A stretch of 64,000 nt of DNA from Arthrobacter sp. S39 (GCF_004320525.1 NZ_SIHX01000009.1:124001-188000), one strand, 5' to 3'; positions 25,449 to 34,182 are shown, numbered from the stretch's first letter. Program-made: numbers and translations. The notes: generated from the letters alone by a model not told the origin.

Positions 25449-27359
25449 ATGCGTGAAACCGTCGATGTGGATGAGGCTGCCAGGCAGCATGTTCTGAGCG
25501 TGCTGGAGGCCGACGACGGCATCCAGCGCGCGGATCCGGACTGGCCGGAATTTGTTCGAAGGCTGGACGTTCACTTCCCCGACCTGTGCGGACTGTTCCG
25601 TTCCCTGTACGGGTCCCGCGCGGACTGGCAGGACCAGCTGGGCGCCCTGGTCCTGCAGTGTGCCCGCTCCTGGCAGGAACGTCCGGCGGGCCTCAAGGCG
25701 CTGGACGCCGAGCGTGAGGGCGACAGCAGCTGGTTCCAGTCCAACCGGATGCTCGGCGGTGTCTGCTACGTGGACAGGTACGCCGCCAGCCTCGACGGCG
25801 TCCGCGACCGGATTCCGTACTTCAAGGAGCTGGGACTCACCTATCTGCACCTGATGCCGCTGTTCCTGGCCCCCGAACCGTTCTCCGACGGCGGGTACGC
25901 CGTCTCCAGCTACCGGGAAGTCAACCCGAAGCTGGGAACCATGGAACAGCTGCGGGCCCTGTCGTCCGAGCTCCGCGAAAACGGCATCTCCCTGGTGGTG
26001 GACTTCATCTTCAACCACACCTCCAACGAGCACCACTGGGCCCGCAGGGCAGCAGAAGGAGACCCCGAGTACAGCGACTACTTCTGGATCTATCCGGACC
26101 GGACCATGCCCGACGCCTTCGAGCAGACAGTCCGCGAGATCTTTCCCGACGACCACCCCGGCTCCTTTGTCCCCCTACCGGACGGGCGGTGGGTATGGGC
26201 CACGTTCCACACCTACCAATGGGACCTCAACTACGCCAATCCGGCGGTGTTCCGTGCCATGGCCGGCGAAATGCTGTTCCTGGCCAACCAGGGCGTGGAC
26301 ATCCTCCGCATGGACGCGGTGGCCTTCATCTGGAAACAGCTGGGCACACCGTGCGAAAACCTCCCCGAAGCCCACTTCCTGCTGCGTGCCTTCAATTCCG
26401 TGTGCCGGCTCGCGGCGCCATCGTTGCTGTTCAAGTCCGAGGCGATCGTGCACCCGGACGAGGTGGCGCTCTACATCGATCCGGCCGAGTGCCAGCTCTC
26501 CTACAACCCGCTGCAGATGGCGCTGATCTGGGAATCGCTGGCCACCCGCAACGTTTCCCTGCTGTCACAGGCGCTGGAGCGGCGGCACAACATCGCCGAC
26601 GGCACGTCCTGGGTGAACTATGTCCGCAGCCATGACGACATCGGCTGGACGTTCGCCGACGAGGACGCGGCAGAGCTGGGGATCAACGGCTTTGAACACC
26701 GCCGGTTCCTCAACGCCTTCTACGTCAACCGGCACCCCGGCAGCTTTGCCCAGGGCGTCCCGTTCCAGGACAACCCGCGCACCGGCGACTGCCGCATCTC
26801 CGGGACCACGGCATCCCTCTGCGGGCTGGAGGACGATCCGGACCAGGCCGTGGGCAGGATCCTGCTGGCCCACTCGGTCGCGTTCAGCACCGGGGGCGTC
26901 CCGCTCCTGTACCTCGGTGACGAGGTGGGGCAGCTGAACGACTACCAGTACGCCATGGAGGACGGCCACGAGTCGGACAGCCGCTGGGTGCACCGACCGC
27001 ACTATCCGGCGGAGCAGTACGCCCGCCGCAACGACCCCGCCACTCCTGAAGGGGCCATCTTTGCCGGCCTCCGGCGGATGATTTCCGTGCGCGCCGAAGC
27101 GCCGGAACTGGCGGGCACGCGCCTCATCGATTTCCACACCAACGCCCCGGGAGTCCTGGGCTACCAGCGCCCCGGCTACGGGCGCACAGTCCTCGTCCTC
27201 GCCAACTTCAGCGACGGCCCGCAGCAGCTTCCGGCGGTGACGTTCTCCGGGTTCTCCGCTGCCGCCGTCGAACTTCTCACGGATACAGCGCACAGCCTCG
27301 CGGACGGCATCACCCTGGCCCCGCACGAATATGTCTGGCTCCGCGTCACCCCCAAGTAA
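25449..27359 (+). CDS. Amylosucrase (GH13, alpha-amylase family)
   Basis: A 636-residue GH13 enzyme that splits sucrose and builds alpha-1,4-glucan, or hydrolyses sucrose. An all-helical N-terminal domain (about residues 1-85) precedes the barrel. Barrel motifs are VVDFIFNHTSNEHHW, the nucleophile line GVDILRMDAVAFIWK, the acid/base line LLFKSEAIVHP and YVRSHDDIGWTF. The C-terminal beta domain ends at residue 636. It has no partner genes here and reads as a single-gene unit between the nag cluster and pheA. The stop codon is inside the left arm of a family A palindrome. Confidence 0.92.
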   Translation: MRETVDVDEAARQHVLSVLEADDGIQRADPDWPEFVRRLDVHFPDLCGLFRSLYGSRADWQDQLGALVLQCARSWQERPAGLKALDAEREGDSSWFQSNRMLGGVCYVDRYAASLDGVRDRIPYFKELGLTYLHLMPLFLAPEPFSDGGYAVSSYREVNPKLGTMEQLRALSSELRENGISLVVDFIFNHTSNEHHWARRAAEGDPEYSDYFWIYPDRTMPDAFEQTVREIFPDDHPGSFVPLPDGRWVWATFHTYQWDLNYANPAVFRAMAGEMLFLANQGVDILRMDAVAFIWKQLGTPCENLPEAHFLLRAFNSVCRLAAPSLLFKSEAIVHPDEVALYIDPAECQLSYNPLQMALIWESLATRNVSLLSQALERRHNIADGTSWVNYVRSHDDIGWTFADEDAAELGINGFEHRRFLNAFYVNRHPGSFAQGVPFQDNPRTGDCRISGTTASLCGLEDDPDQAVGRILLAHSVAFSTGGVPLLYLGDEVGQLNDYQYAMEDGHESDSRWVHRPHYPAEQYARRNDPATPEGAIFAGLRRMISVRAEAPELAGTRLIDFHTNAPGVLGYQRPGYGRTVLVLANFSDGPQQLPAVTFSGFSAAAVELLTDTAHSLADGITLAPHEYVWLRVTPK

Positions 27360-27416
27360 GTAGCGCTAACTGTCGTTTTGAGGCCTCAAAACGACAGTTG
27401 GCGCGACCCAGTTGGG
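27351..27416. repeat. Family A palindromic repeat (copy 2, diverged)
   Basis: An imperfect inverted repeat centred on TTTTGAGGCCTCAAAA. Its left arm contains GTAGCGCTAACTGTCGTTTT, differing at one base from the copy at 8060-8125, and both copies end in CCCAAC/GTTGGG-like tips. It covers the amylosucrase stop codon at 27357-27359 and can act as its terminator. Confidence 0.85.
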
Positions 27417-27449
27417 AGGCTGGGCGCGGGGCGTGACACCATACGGATC

Positions 27450-28307
27450 ATGGCCCAGAAGATTGCGTACCAGGGTGAGCCCGGCGCCAACTCCAATATC
27501 GCGTGCAAGCAGATGTTCCCCGAGCTGGAAAGCGTTCCGTGCGCCAGCTTCGAGGACGTCTTTGAAGTGGTGTCCAGCGGCGATGCGGACCTTGCCATGA
27601 TCCCGATCGAAAACTCGATTGCCGGCCGCGTGGCGGACATCCACACCCTGCTGCCGCACTCCGGACTGCAGATCGTGGGCGAATACTTCCTGCCGATCCA
27701 CTTCGACCTGATGGGGATCCCCGGCAGCACCATCGAGGCGGCCACGGAGGTCCACAGCCACATCCACGCCCTGGGCCAGTGCCGCCGCCTCATCCGCGAG
27801 GCCGGCCTGCGTCCGGTCATTGCCGGCGACACCGCCGGTTCAGCCCGGGAAGTGCACGAGTGGAACGACCCCACGAAGCTCTCCCTCGCTCCCCCGCTTG
27901 CGGCGGAGCTGTACGGGTTGGAGGTGCTCGCCTCCCGGGTGGAGGACGACCCCTCCAACACCACCCGGTTTGTGATCCTGGCCCGCGAAAAGGAACTGCC
28001 GGCCCGGGAAACCCTCCCCGGACCGGCAGTTACCAGCTTTGTGTTCCGCGTCCGGAACGTCCCGTCAGCGCTCTACAAGGCGCTGGGCGGCTTCGCCACC
28101 AACGCCGTGAACATGACCAGGCTGGAAAGCTACATGGTGGGCAACGAATTCGCCGCCACCATGTTCATGGCCGACGTCGAAGGCCACCCCGAGGACCTGC
28201 CGCTGAAACTGGCCCTCGAGGAGCTGGGCTTCTTCACCACCGAGGTACGGATCCTTGGCGTGTACGCGGCCGCGGAGTACCGGGCGGTTCAGGCCGCAGC
28301 CGTCTGA
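27450..28307 (+). CDS. pheA: Prephenate dehydratase
   Basis: Catalyses prephenate to phenylpyruvate in phenylalanine synthesis. The true start is ATG 27450, since the upstream frame lies in the repeat; the product has 285 residues. The catalytic domain shows MAQKIAYQGEPGANSNIACKQ, DLAMIPIENSIAGRV and NTTRFVILAREK. A C-terminal ACT domain (SALYKALGGFATNAVNMTRLESYM) provides feedback control by Phe. Its last 19 bases overlap the convergent flavin hydroxylase gene. Confidence 0.95.
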   Translation: MAQKIAYQGEPGANSNIACKQMFPELESVPCASFEDVFEVVSSGDADLAMIPIENSIAGRVADIHTLLPHSGLQIVGEYFLPIHFDLMGIPGSTIEAATEVHSHIHALGQCRRLIREAGLRPVIAGDTAGSAREVHEWNDPTKLSLAPPLAAELYGLEVLASRVEDDPSNTTRFVILAREKELPARETLPGPAVTSFVFRVRNVPSALYKALGGFATNAVNMTRLESYMVGNEFAATMFMADVEGHPEDLPLKLALEELGFFTTEVRILGVYAAAEYRAVQAAAV

Positions 28308-30205
28308 CGCCGCTTCAGCAGCGGCGCGAAGAACTCCGCAAGTTCCGCCGTCGCCGTCAGCGGCAGGACGTTGGCCACGTACTGGTCCGGCCGGACCACC
28401 ACCACAACGCCGCCGCGGTCCAGGCCGCGCTGTTCGAAAATGTCGGCTTTGGGGTCGGTGCCGAAGACCTTCTCAAGGTAGGTGAGCCGGAACGGGCCCA
28501 CCGTCGGCTTGAACACGGCCGGGACAGCGTTGATGTCGATGTCCGTATGGGCCTGCTGGTAGATCACTTTCACGTCGAACCACGCGTCACGGTCGGCGCC
28601 CGACGGCGTTGCGGCCAGCGGTGAGTCCGGCGCGTTCGCGATCCACTCGGCGAAGTCCGCGGTCGCCGATGCGGCGCCCGCCTCTTTCGTGCCGGGCGCT
28701 GCCGCGTCGGCGAAGACGTAGATGCGCCACCGGCCGTCCGCTGTGGCGTGGTGGCCCAGGTGCATCGGGTTGGTGTCGCAGACCCTGGTGACGGGTGCGG
28801 ACTTGAAGCGCTTGCCGACGGGGAAGCCGGTGGCGAGTTCCTGGTGCTTCGGCTCGGCGACCACCATGGAGGGCGCGTACTGGGTCATGAACCCGGCAGG
28901 GAACTCTGCCGTGCTGACGTAGAAGTTCTCCAGCTCCGTGGGGTCTTCGAATTCTTCAGGCTTCTTGGCCATCAGGGTGGACCACTCTTTGTCGAAGTCG
29001 ATGAGGTTCTTTGCCACCACCTGGCGCTCGGCCGAGTACGTGGCCAGCAGGCTTTTCGGGCTGCGGCCCTCGAGGACGTGCCCGAGTTTCCAGCCGATAT
29101 TAAAGCCGTCCTGCATGGATACATTCATGCCCTGGCCGGCCTTGGCACTGTGCGTGTGGCAGGCGTCGCCCGTGATGAACACGCGCGGCGTGCGCGTGCC
29201 GCGCTCCTCCGGAAGGACGTCGTCGAACCTGTCAGTCAGGCGGTGGCCTACCTCGTAAACGCTGTGCCATGCGACGTTGCGGACGTCCAGTGTGTACGGG
29301 TGCAGGATCGCGTTCGCCTTGGCGATGATCTGCTCGATGGTGGTGTTGCGGACGGCGCCATGGCTGTTCGGGTCAACCTCGCCGAGGTCCACGTACATGC
29401 GAAAGAGGTGGCCGCCTTCGCGAGGGATCAGCAGGATGCTGCCGCCGGCGCCGGACTGGATGGCGCACTTGGTGCGGATGTCCGGGAAATCGGTGACGGC
29501 GAGGACGTCCATCACACCCCAGGCGTGGTTGGCCTGGTCGCCGGCCAGGTGGCAGCCGATCGACTCGCGGACCTTGCTGCGTGCTCCGTCTGCGCCAACG
29601 ACATACTTGGCGCGGACGACGCGCTCCTGGCCCTCGTTCGGGCCGGCGGTGTGGAGGAGCGTCACGGTGACGGGGTAGTCGCCCTCGCCGGTGACCTTGA
29701 GGCCGCTGAACTCGTAGCCGTAGTCGGGGGCCATGCGGGTTGGGGAATTCGCCATGAACTCGGCGAAGTAGTCCAGCACGCGGGCCTGGTTGACGATCAG
29801 GTGCGGGAATTCGCTGATGCCCGTTTCGTCGTCGACCGCGCGGGCGGCACGGACGATGCGGGAGTGGTCCGCCGGGTCCGGCTTCCAGAACGCCATTTCG
29901 GTGATCCGGTACGCCTCGGCGATGATGCGCTCGGCGAAGCCGAAGGCCTGGAAGGTCTCGACGCTGCGGGCCTGGATGCCGTCGGCCTGGCCGATGGCGA
30001 GCCTGCCGCCGCGGCGCTCAACGATGCGGGTGGTGACGCCGGGGAACTGGGAAAGCTGCGCGGCGGCGAGCATGCCTGCAGGCCCGGAGCCGACAATGAG
30101 CACGTCGATTTCGTCGGGAAGCCCAGCGGGCCGGTCGATGCCGACGCCGGCGGCCGGCTGGACCCGGGGGTCACCGGATACGTAGCCGTGGTGGTGGAAC
30201 TGCAC
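28289..30205 (-). CDS. FAD-dependent aromatic hydroxylase (3-hydroxybenzoate 4-monooxygenase / phenol hydroxylase type)
   Basis: A single-component flavoprotein monooxygenase of 638 residues, the usual length for MobA-type 3-hydroxybenzoate 4-hydroxylase. Motifs are the FAD line DVLIVGSGPAGMLAAAQLSQF (residues about 34-54), GQADGIQARSVETFQAFGF, the DG line VGADGARSKVRESIG, and the second FAD line VFITGDACHTHSAKAGQGMN. A C-terminal thioredoxin-like domain completes the phenol-hydroxylase layout. It is divergent from the homoprotocatechuate operon, so its product may be homoprotocatechuate, from 3- or 4-hydroxyphenylacetate, instead of protocatechuate. Sequence alone does not decide. Confidence 0.88.
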   Translation of the reverse strand: MQFHHHGYVSGDPRVQPAAGVGIDRPAGLPDEIDVLIVGSGPAGMLAAAQLSQFPGVTTRIVERRGGRLAIGQADGIQARSVETFQAFGFAERIIAEAYRITEMAFWKPDPADHSRIVRAARAVDDETGISEFPHLIVNQARVLDYFAEFMANSPTRMAPDYGYEFSGLKVTGEGDYPVTVTLLHTAGPNEGQERVVRAKYVVGADGARSKVRESIGCHLAGDQANHAWGVMDVLAVTDFPDIRTKCAIQSGAGGSILLIPREGGHLFRMYVDLGEVDPNSHGAVRNTTIEQIIAKANAILHPYTLDVRNVAWHSVYEVGHRLTDRFDDVLPEERGTRTPRVFITGDACHTHSAKAGQGMNVSMQDGFNIGWKLGHVLEGRSPKSLLATYSAERQVVAKNLIDFDKEWSTLMAKKPEEFEDPTELENFYVSTAEFPAGFMTQYAPSMVVAEPKHQELATGFPVGKRFKSAPVTRVCDTNPMHLGHHATADGRWRIYVFADAAAPGTKEAGAASATADFAEWIANAPDSPLAATPSGADRDAWFDVKVIYQQAHTDIDINAVPAVFKPTVGPFRLTYLEKVFGTDPKADIFEQRGLDRGGVVVVVRPDQYVANVLPLTATAELAEFFAPLLKRRQTAAA

Positions 30206-30250
30206 GGGATGTCCTCACTTCGTTGTGTGGCTGGGTATCGCCAAATCGGT

Positions 30251-30284
30251 GTTCGATAATAGAATTTTACGTTCGATAATAGAA
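30251..30284. promoter_or_regulatory. Direct repeat of GTTCGATAATAGAA, 20-bp period
   Basis: Two identical 14-base units at 30251-30264 and 30271-30284 lie 46-79 bases upstream of the flavin hydroxylase start. The 20-bp spacing puts both on the same face of the helix. Each unit has TTC and GAA ends. This fits a two-dimer regulator site, perhaps for the GntR protein encoded in the operon or for an unlinked IclR-type activator. Confidence 0.6.
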
Positions 30285-30360
30285 AACTTGTTCTGTGATC
30301 CAGAACTCTACGCCAGGTTTGAGGCGCACGACAAGTGCTAATTGTTCAGCCGGAAAGGTG

Positions 30361-30404
30361 TTGACGGATCCGGCAGTCCGGGTCCATAGTGATTCGTATA
30401 CGAT
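30361..30404 (+). promoter_or_regulatory. Probable promoter and GntR operator of the homoprotocatechuate operon
   Basis: TTGACG at 30361 and CATAGT at 30385 make a -35/-10 pair with 18-base spacing. Immediately downstream is ATTCGTATACGAT with the perfect core TCGTATACGA (30393-30402), the GTATAC-centred shape used by FCD-type GntR repressors such as the one encoded at 31909. The position just after the -10 fits repression. Confidence 0.6.
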
Positions 30405-30428
30405 TTCGTACTCGATGAGGAGTAACTC

Positions 30429-31916
30429 TTGGAACAGGTCACCGACCACATCCTGGCCGCGGCCCGCAAGGTCATCGCGGTGCATATCAACTACCCCAGC
30501 AGGGCCGCCCAGCGCGGCCGCACACCGGAACAGCCCTCCTACTTCCTGAAGCCGGCATCCTCGCTGGCTACCGGTTCGGTGGGGGCGCCGTCCGTAGTGG
30601 AGCGCCCGGCCGGCTGCGAACTCCTCGGCTACGAAGGCGAAATCGCCCTGGTCATCGGCAAGCCCGCCCGCCGTGTCGGACTTGAGGACGCCTGGAGCCA
30701 CGTCGAATGGGTCACCGCCAGCAACGACCTCGGTGTCTACGACCTCCGCTACGCAGACAAAGGCTCCAACCTCCGGTCAAAGGGCGGCGACGGCTTCACC
30801 CCCGTCGGCCCGGGACTGATCGCGGCAGACGCCGTGGACCCCGCCGGACTCCGCGTCCGCACCTGGCACAACGGCGAACTGGTCCAGGACGACACCACCG
30901 AAGACCTGCTCTTCCCGTTTGCCCGGCTCGTCGCCGACCTGTCCCAGCTGCTCACCCTCGAAGAAGGCGACATCATCCTGACCGGCACCCCCGCCGGCGC
31001 CTCCGTTGCCAAGCCGGGCGACGTCGTCGAAGTTGAAGTCAGTGCGGGTGAGGTCACCACCGGCCGGCTCGCCACCAGAGTGGAGGAAGGCACGACGGCG
31101 TTCGCGGACTTTGGTGCCCTGCCCAGGACCGATGACGTGCAGCGGGAGGAGGCGTACGGTTCGCGGGAAGCGGCGGGTTTGGCACCCGACGAAAGCGCCG
31201 CCGTCGGGCCTGTCCTGACTCCCGAGCTGAAGGCGAAGCTGGAGAGCGTCTGCACCGCCACCCTCTCCTCCCAGCTGCGCAAGCGCGGCCTGAACAACGT
31301 CAGCATCGACGGACTCACCTCCACCCGGCCGGAGAAGCGGATCGTGGGCCTGGCCCGCACCCTGCGTTACGTGCCCAACCGCGAGGACCTGTTCAAGACC
31401 CACGGCGGCGGCTTCAACGCCCAGAAGAAGGCCATCGACTCCGTAAACCCGGGCGAGATCCTGGTCATGGAGGCCCGCGGTGAGAAGGGCACCGGCACCA
31501 TCGGCGACATCCTGGCCCTGCGCGCCCAGGTCCGCGGAGCTGCGGCCATCATCACCGACGGCGGCGTCCGCGACTTCTCCGCCGTGGCCGCAATGGACAT
31601 GCCCACGTACTACGCCAATCCGCACCCTGCCGTCCTGGGACGCCGGCACATCCCGTGGGACACCGACATCACCATCGCCTGCGGCGGCACCACCGTCCAG
31701 CCCGGCGACATCATCGTGGCGGACTCCGACGGCATCCTGGTGATCCCGCCGGCCCTCGCCGAGGAGGTCGCTGACGACTCCATCGCGCAGGAACGCGAGG
31801 AAACGTTCATCGCCGAAATGGTGGAGCAGGGCCACAGCGTGGACGGGCTCTACCCGCTGAATGCCGCCTGGCGCAAGAAGTACGACGAATGGGAAGCAGG
31901 GACGGCACATGACTGA
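30429..31916 (+). CDS. FAH-domain isomerase/decarboxylase fused to an RraA-like domain (HpaG-type)
   Basis: A 495-residue fusion. Residues about 15-230 are a fumarylacetoacetate-hydrolase fold with the metal-site line GYEGEIALVIGK and DIILTGTPAGAS, as in HpaG. Residues about 265-480 are an RraA/HMG-aldolase-like domain with GEKGTGTIGDILALRAQVRG and the substrate line TDGGVRDFSAVAAM. In E. coli HpaG both halves are FAH-like and perform decarboxylation and isomerisation of the tricarboxylate from homoprotocatechuate. Here the second half is replaced, and RraA relatives include beta-keto-acid decarboxylases, so the job may be kept by a different fold. The start is TTG with GAGGAG upstream. Confidence 0.85.
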   Translation: MEQVTDHILAAARKVIAVHINYPSRAAQRGRTPEQPSYFLKPASSLATGSVGAPSVVERPAGCELLGYEGEIALVIGKPARRVGLEDAWSHVEWVTASNDLGVYDLRYADKGSNLRSKGGDGFTPVGPGLIAADAVDPAGLRVRTWHNGELVQDDTTEDLLFPFARLVADLSQLLTLEEGDIILTGTPAGASVAKPGDVVEVEVSAGEVTTGRLATRVEEGTTAFADFGALPRTDDVQREEAYGSREAAGLAPDESAAVGPVLTPELKAKLESVCTATLSSQLRKRGLNNVSIDGLTSTRPEKRIVGLARTLRYVPNREDLFKTHGGGFNAQKKAIDSVNPGEILVMEARGEKGTGTIGDILALRAQVRGAAAIITDGGVRDFSAVAAMDMPTYYANPHPAVLGRRHIPWDTDITIACGGTTVQPGDIIVADSDGILVIPPALAEEVADDSIAQEREETFIAEMVEQGHSVDGLYPLNAAWRKKYDEWEAGTAHD

Positions 31917-32610
31917 AACTGCGATTGCTGCCGGCAGTAAGTCCGAGCAGGCCTATGCCGCCGTGAAGGCCAAGATCGTGGACGGGACTTTTTCGCCGGG
32001 ATACCGGCTGGTCCTGGCCGGCCTGGCCAAGGACCTCGGCTTCAGCGTGGTCCCGGTCCGCGAAGCCATCCGCCGGCTCGAGGCTGAGGGGCTGGTGAAG
32101 TTCGAGCGGAACGTCGGTGCCACGGTGTCCGGGATCGACCCCACCGAGTACCTCTACACCATGCAGACCCTGAGCATCGTGGAGGGCGCCGCTACTGCCC
32201 TGTCCGCTCCGCTGATCGGGGAAGCGGACATTGCCAGGGCGCGTGCCGTGAACGAGGAAATGCGCGACTGCCTCCAGCACTTTGACCCCATCCGCTTCAC
32301 CCGGCTCAACCAGGACTTCCACAGCGTCCTGTTCGAGCACTGCCCCAACCCGCACATCCTTGACCTGGTCCACCGCGGCTGGAACCGGCTCGCCTCGCTG
32401 CGGTCCTCGACGTTCCGCTTTGTTCCCGGCCGTGCACACGACTCCGTGGACGAACACGAAGCCCTCCTGAAGCTCATCGAAACCGGCGCCGATGCCGACA
32501 CCATCGAAAAAGCAGCCCGGCTCCACCGCTCCGCCACCCTGGACGCCTACCTCGCCCTCGCCCCCGCCACCCCTTCACCAGGCAACGCGGGGTCACTAAA
32601 CGCCCAATAA
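31909..32610 (+). CDS. GntR-family regulator with FCD domain
   Basis: A 233-residue regulator starting at ATG 31909, overlapping the previous stop by 8 bases. The winged helix (RLVLAGLAKDLGFSVVPVREAIRRLEAEGLVKFERNVGATV) is followed by an all-helical FCD domain with metal-type His residues (NQDFHSVLFEHCPNPH and VDEHEALLKL). It sits inside the catabolic operon and is a likely pathway repressor whose effector would be an aromatic acid intermediate. The last residues (GNAGSLNAQ) and the stop are encoded by the left half of a palindromic repeat, so its C-terminus was probably altered by the repeat. Confidence 0.9.
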   Translation: MTETAIAAGSKSEQAYAAVKAKIVDGTFSPGYRLVLAGLAKDLGFSVVPVREAIRRLEAEGLVKFERNVGATVSGIDPTEYLYTMQTLSIVEGAATALSAPLIGEADIARARAVNEEMRDCLQHFDPIRFTRLNQDFHSVLFEHCPNPHILDLVHRGWNRLASLRSSTFRFVPGRAHDSVDEHEALLKLIETGADADTIEKAARLHRSATLDAYLALAPATPSPGNAGSLNAQ

Positions 32611-32646
32611 AGGGCCCCTATTGGGCCGAAAGTGACCCCGCGTTGC
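32582..32646. repeat. Palindromic repeat, family B
   Basis: Perfect 16-base outer arms (GCAACGCGGGGTCACT at 32582-32597 and its complement at 32631-32646) enclose a smaller dyad, CCCAATA/TATTGGG, around GGGCCCC. The left half overlaps the end of the GntR gene and the right edge is 21 bases before hpaE. Its design (two nested dyads, GC-rich tips) resembles a mobile REP-like unit more than a simple terminator. Confidence 0.85.
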
Positions 32647-32667
32647 ATCACCAGTTAGGAAACAACA

Positions 32668-34182
32668 ATGACGTTCACTGCAGCAGACACCGCCACACAT
32701 TATGTGCCGCAGGACCTGCCCACCCACATCCAGCACTACATCAACGGCCAGTTCGTTGACTCCGTGGGCGGGAAAACCTTCGATGTCCTGGACCCGGTCT
32801 CCAACACCAACTACGCCACCGCCGCGGCCGGCCAGAAAGAGGACATCGACCTCGCCGTCGCCGCCGCCCGCGAGGCGTTCACCAACGGCCCGTGGCCGAA
32901 GATGAAGCCGCGCGAACGCGCCCGGATCCTGAACAGGATCGCCGACGCCGTCGAGGCCCAGGAAGCCCGGCTCGCCGAACTGGAAACCTTCGACACCGGC
33001 CTGCCCATTACCCAGGCCAAGGGCCAGGCCCTGCGCGCCGCCGAGAACTTCCGCTTCTTCGCGGACCTGATCGTCGCCCAGTTCGACGACGCCATGAAGG
33101 TCCCCGGCGCCCAGATCAACTACGTGAACCGCAAGCCGATCGGCGTCGCGGGCCTGATCACGCCGTGGAACACCCCGTTCATGCTGGAGTCCTGGAAGCT
33201 CGCCCCGGCCCTGGCCACCGGCAACACCGTGGTCCTCAAACCCGCCGAGTTCACCCCGCTCTCCGCATCACTCTGGGCGCAGATCTTCAAGGACGCCGGC
33301 CTCCCCGACGGCGTGTTCAACCTGGTCAACGGCCTCGGCGAGGAAGCAGGCGACGCCTTGGTCAAGCACCCCGACGTGCCGCTGATCTCCTTCACCGGCG
33401 AGACCACCACCGGCCAGACGATCTTCCGCAACGCCGCGGCCAACCTCAAGGGCCTGTCCATGGAGCTCGGCGGCAAGTCACCCTGCGTCGTGTTCGCCGA
33501 CGCCGACCTGGACGCCGCGATCGACTCCGCCCTGTTCGGGGTCTTCTCCCTCAACGGCGAACGCTGCACCGCCGGCTCCCGCATCCTTGTCGAACGCGCG
33601 ATCTACGACGAATTCTGCGAAAAGTACGCCGCCCGGGCCAAGAACATCGTGGTCGGGGACCCGCACGACCCCAAGACCCAGGTGGGCGCCCTGGTCCACC
33701 CGGAGCACTACGACAAGGTGGCTTCCTACGTGGAAATCGGCAAATCCGAAGGCAGGCTCCTCGCCGGCGGCGGCCGCCCCGAGCACCTCCCGGAAGGCAA
33801 CTACATCGCACCCACGGTGTTCGCCGACGTCGCGCCTGATGCCCGGATCTTCCAGGAGGAAATCTTCGGTCCGGTCGTCGCGATCACGCCTTTCGAGAAC
33901 GACGACGAGGCCCTCGCCCTCGCGAACAACACCAAGTACGGGCTGGCGGCCTACATCTGGACCCAGAACCTGACCCGTGCCCACAACTTCTCGCAGAACG
34001 TGGAAGCCGGCATGGTGTGGCTCAACAGCCACAACGTCCGCGACCTCCGCACCCCGTTCGGCGGCGTCAAAGCGTCGGGCCTGGGCCACGAGGGCGGCTA
34101 CCGCTCCATCGATTTCTACACCGACCAGCAGGCCGTCCACATCAGCCTCGGTGCCGTCCACACCCCCAAATTCGGCGCCTGA
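32668..34182 (+). CDS. hpaE: 5-carboxymethyl-2-hydroxymuconate semialdehyde dehydrogenase
   Basis: A 504-residue ALDH acting on the ring-cleavage product of HpaD. The catalytic Cys is in LNGERCTAGSRILVE, the Glu in LSMELGGKSPC, and the N-terminal half carries ITPWNTPFMLESWKLAPALATG, a line typical of HpaE/HpcC. The C-terminus (THNVRDLRTPFGGVKASGLG in form) agrees. AGGAAAC precedes ATG 32668. It is directly upstream of hpaD. Confidence 0.93.
   Translation: MTFTAADTATHYVPQDLPTHIQHYINGQFVDSVGGKTFDVLDPVSNTNYATAAAGQKEDIDLAVAAAREAFTNGPWPKMKPRERARILNRIADAVEAQEARLAELETFDTGLPITQAKGQALRAAENFRFFADLIVAQFDDAMKVPGAQINYVNRKPIGVAGLITPWNTPFMLESWKLAPALATGNTVVLKPAEFTPLSASLWAQIFKDAGLPDGVFNLVNGLGEEAGDALVKHPDVPLISFTGETTTGQTIFRNAAANLKGLSMELGGKSPCVVFADADLDAAIDSALFGVFSLNGERCTAGSRILVERAIYDEFCEKYAARAKNIVVGDPHDPKTQVGALVHPEHYDKVASYVEIGKSEGRLLAGGGRPEHLPEGNYIAPTVFADVAPDARIFQEEIFGPVVAITPFENDDEALALANNTKYGLAAYIWTQNLTRAHNFSQNVEAGMVWLNSHNVRDLRTPFGGVKASGLGHEGGYRSIDFYTDQQAVHISLGAVHTPKFGA

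Noticed and set aside
24348..26156. 602-residue minus-strand frame opposite EIIA, GntR and amylosucrase
   Set aside because: It spans three well-supported genes on the other strand and has no recognisable domain.
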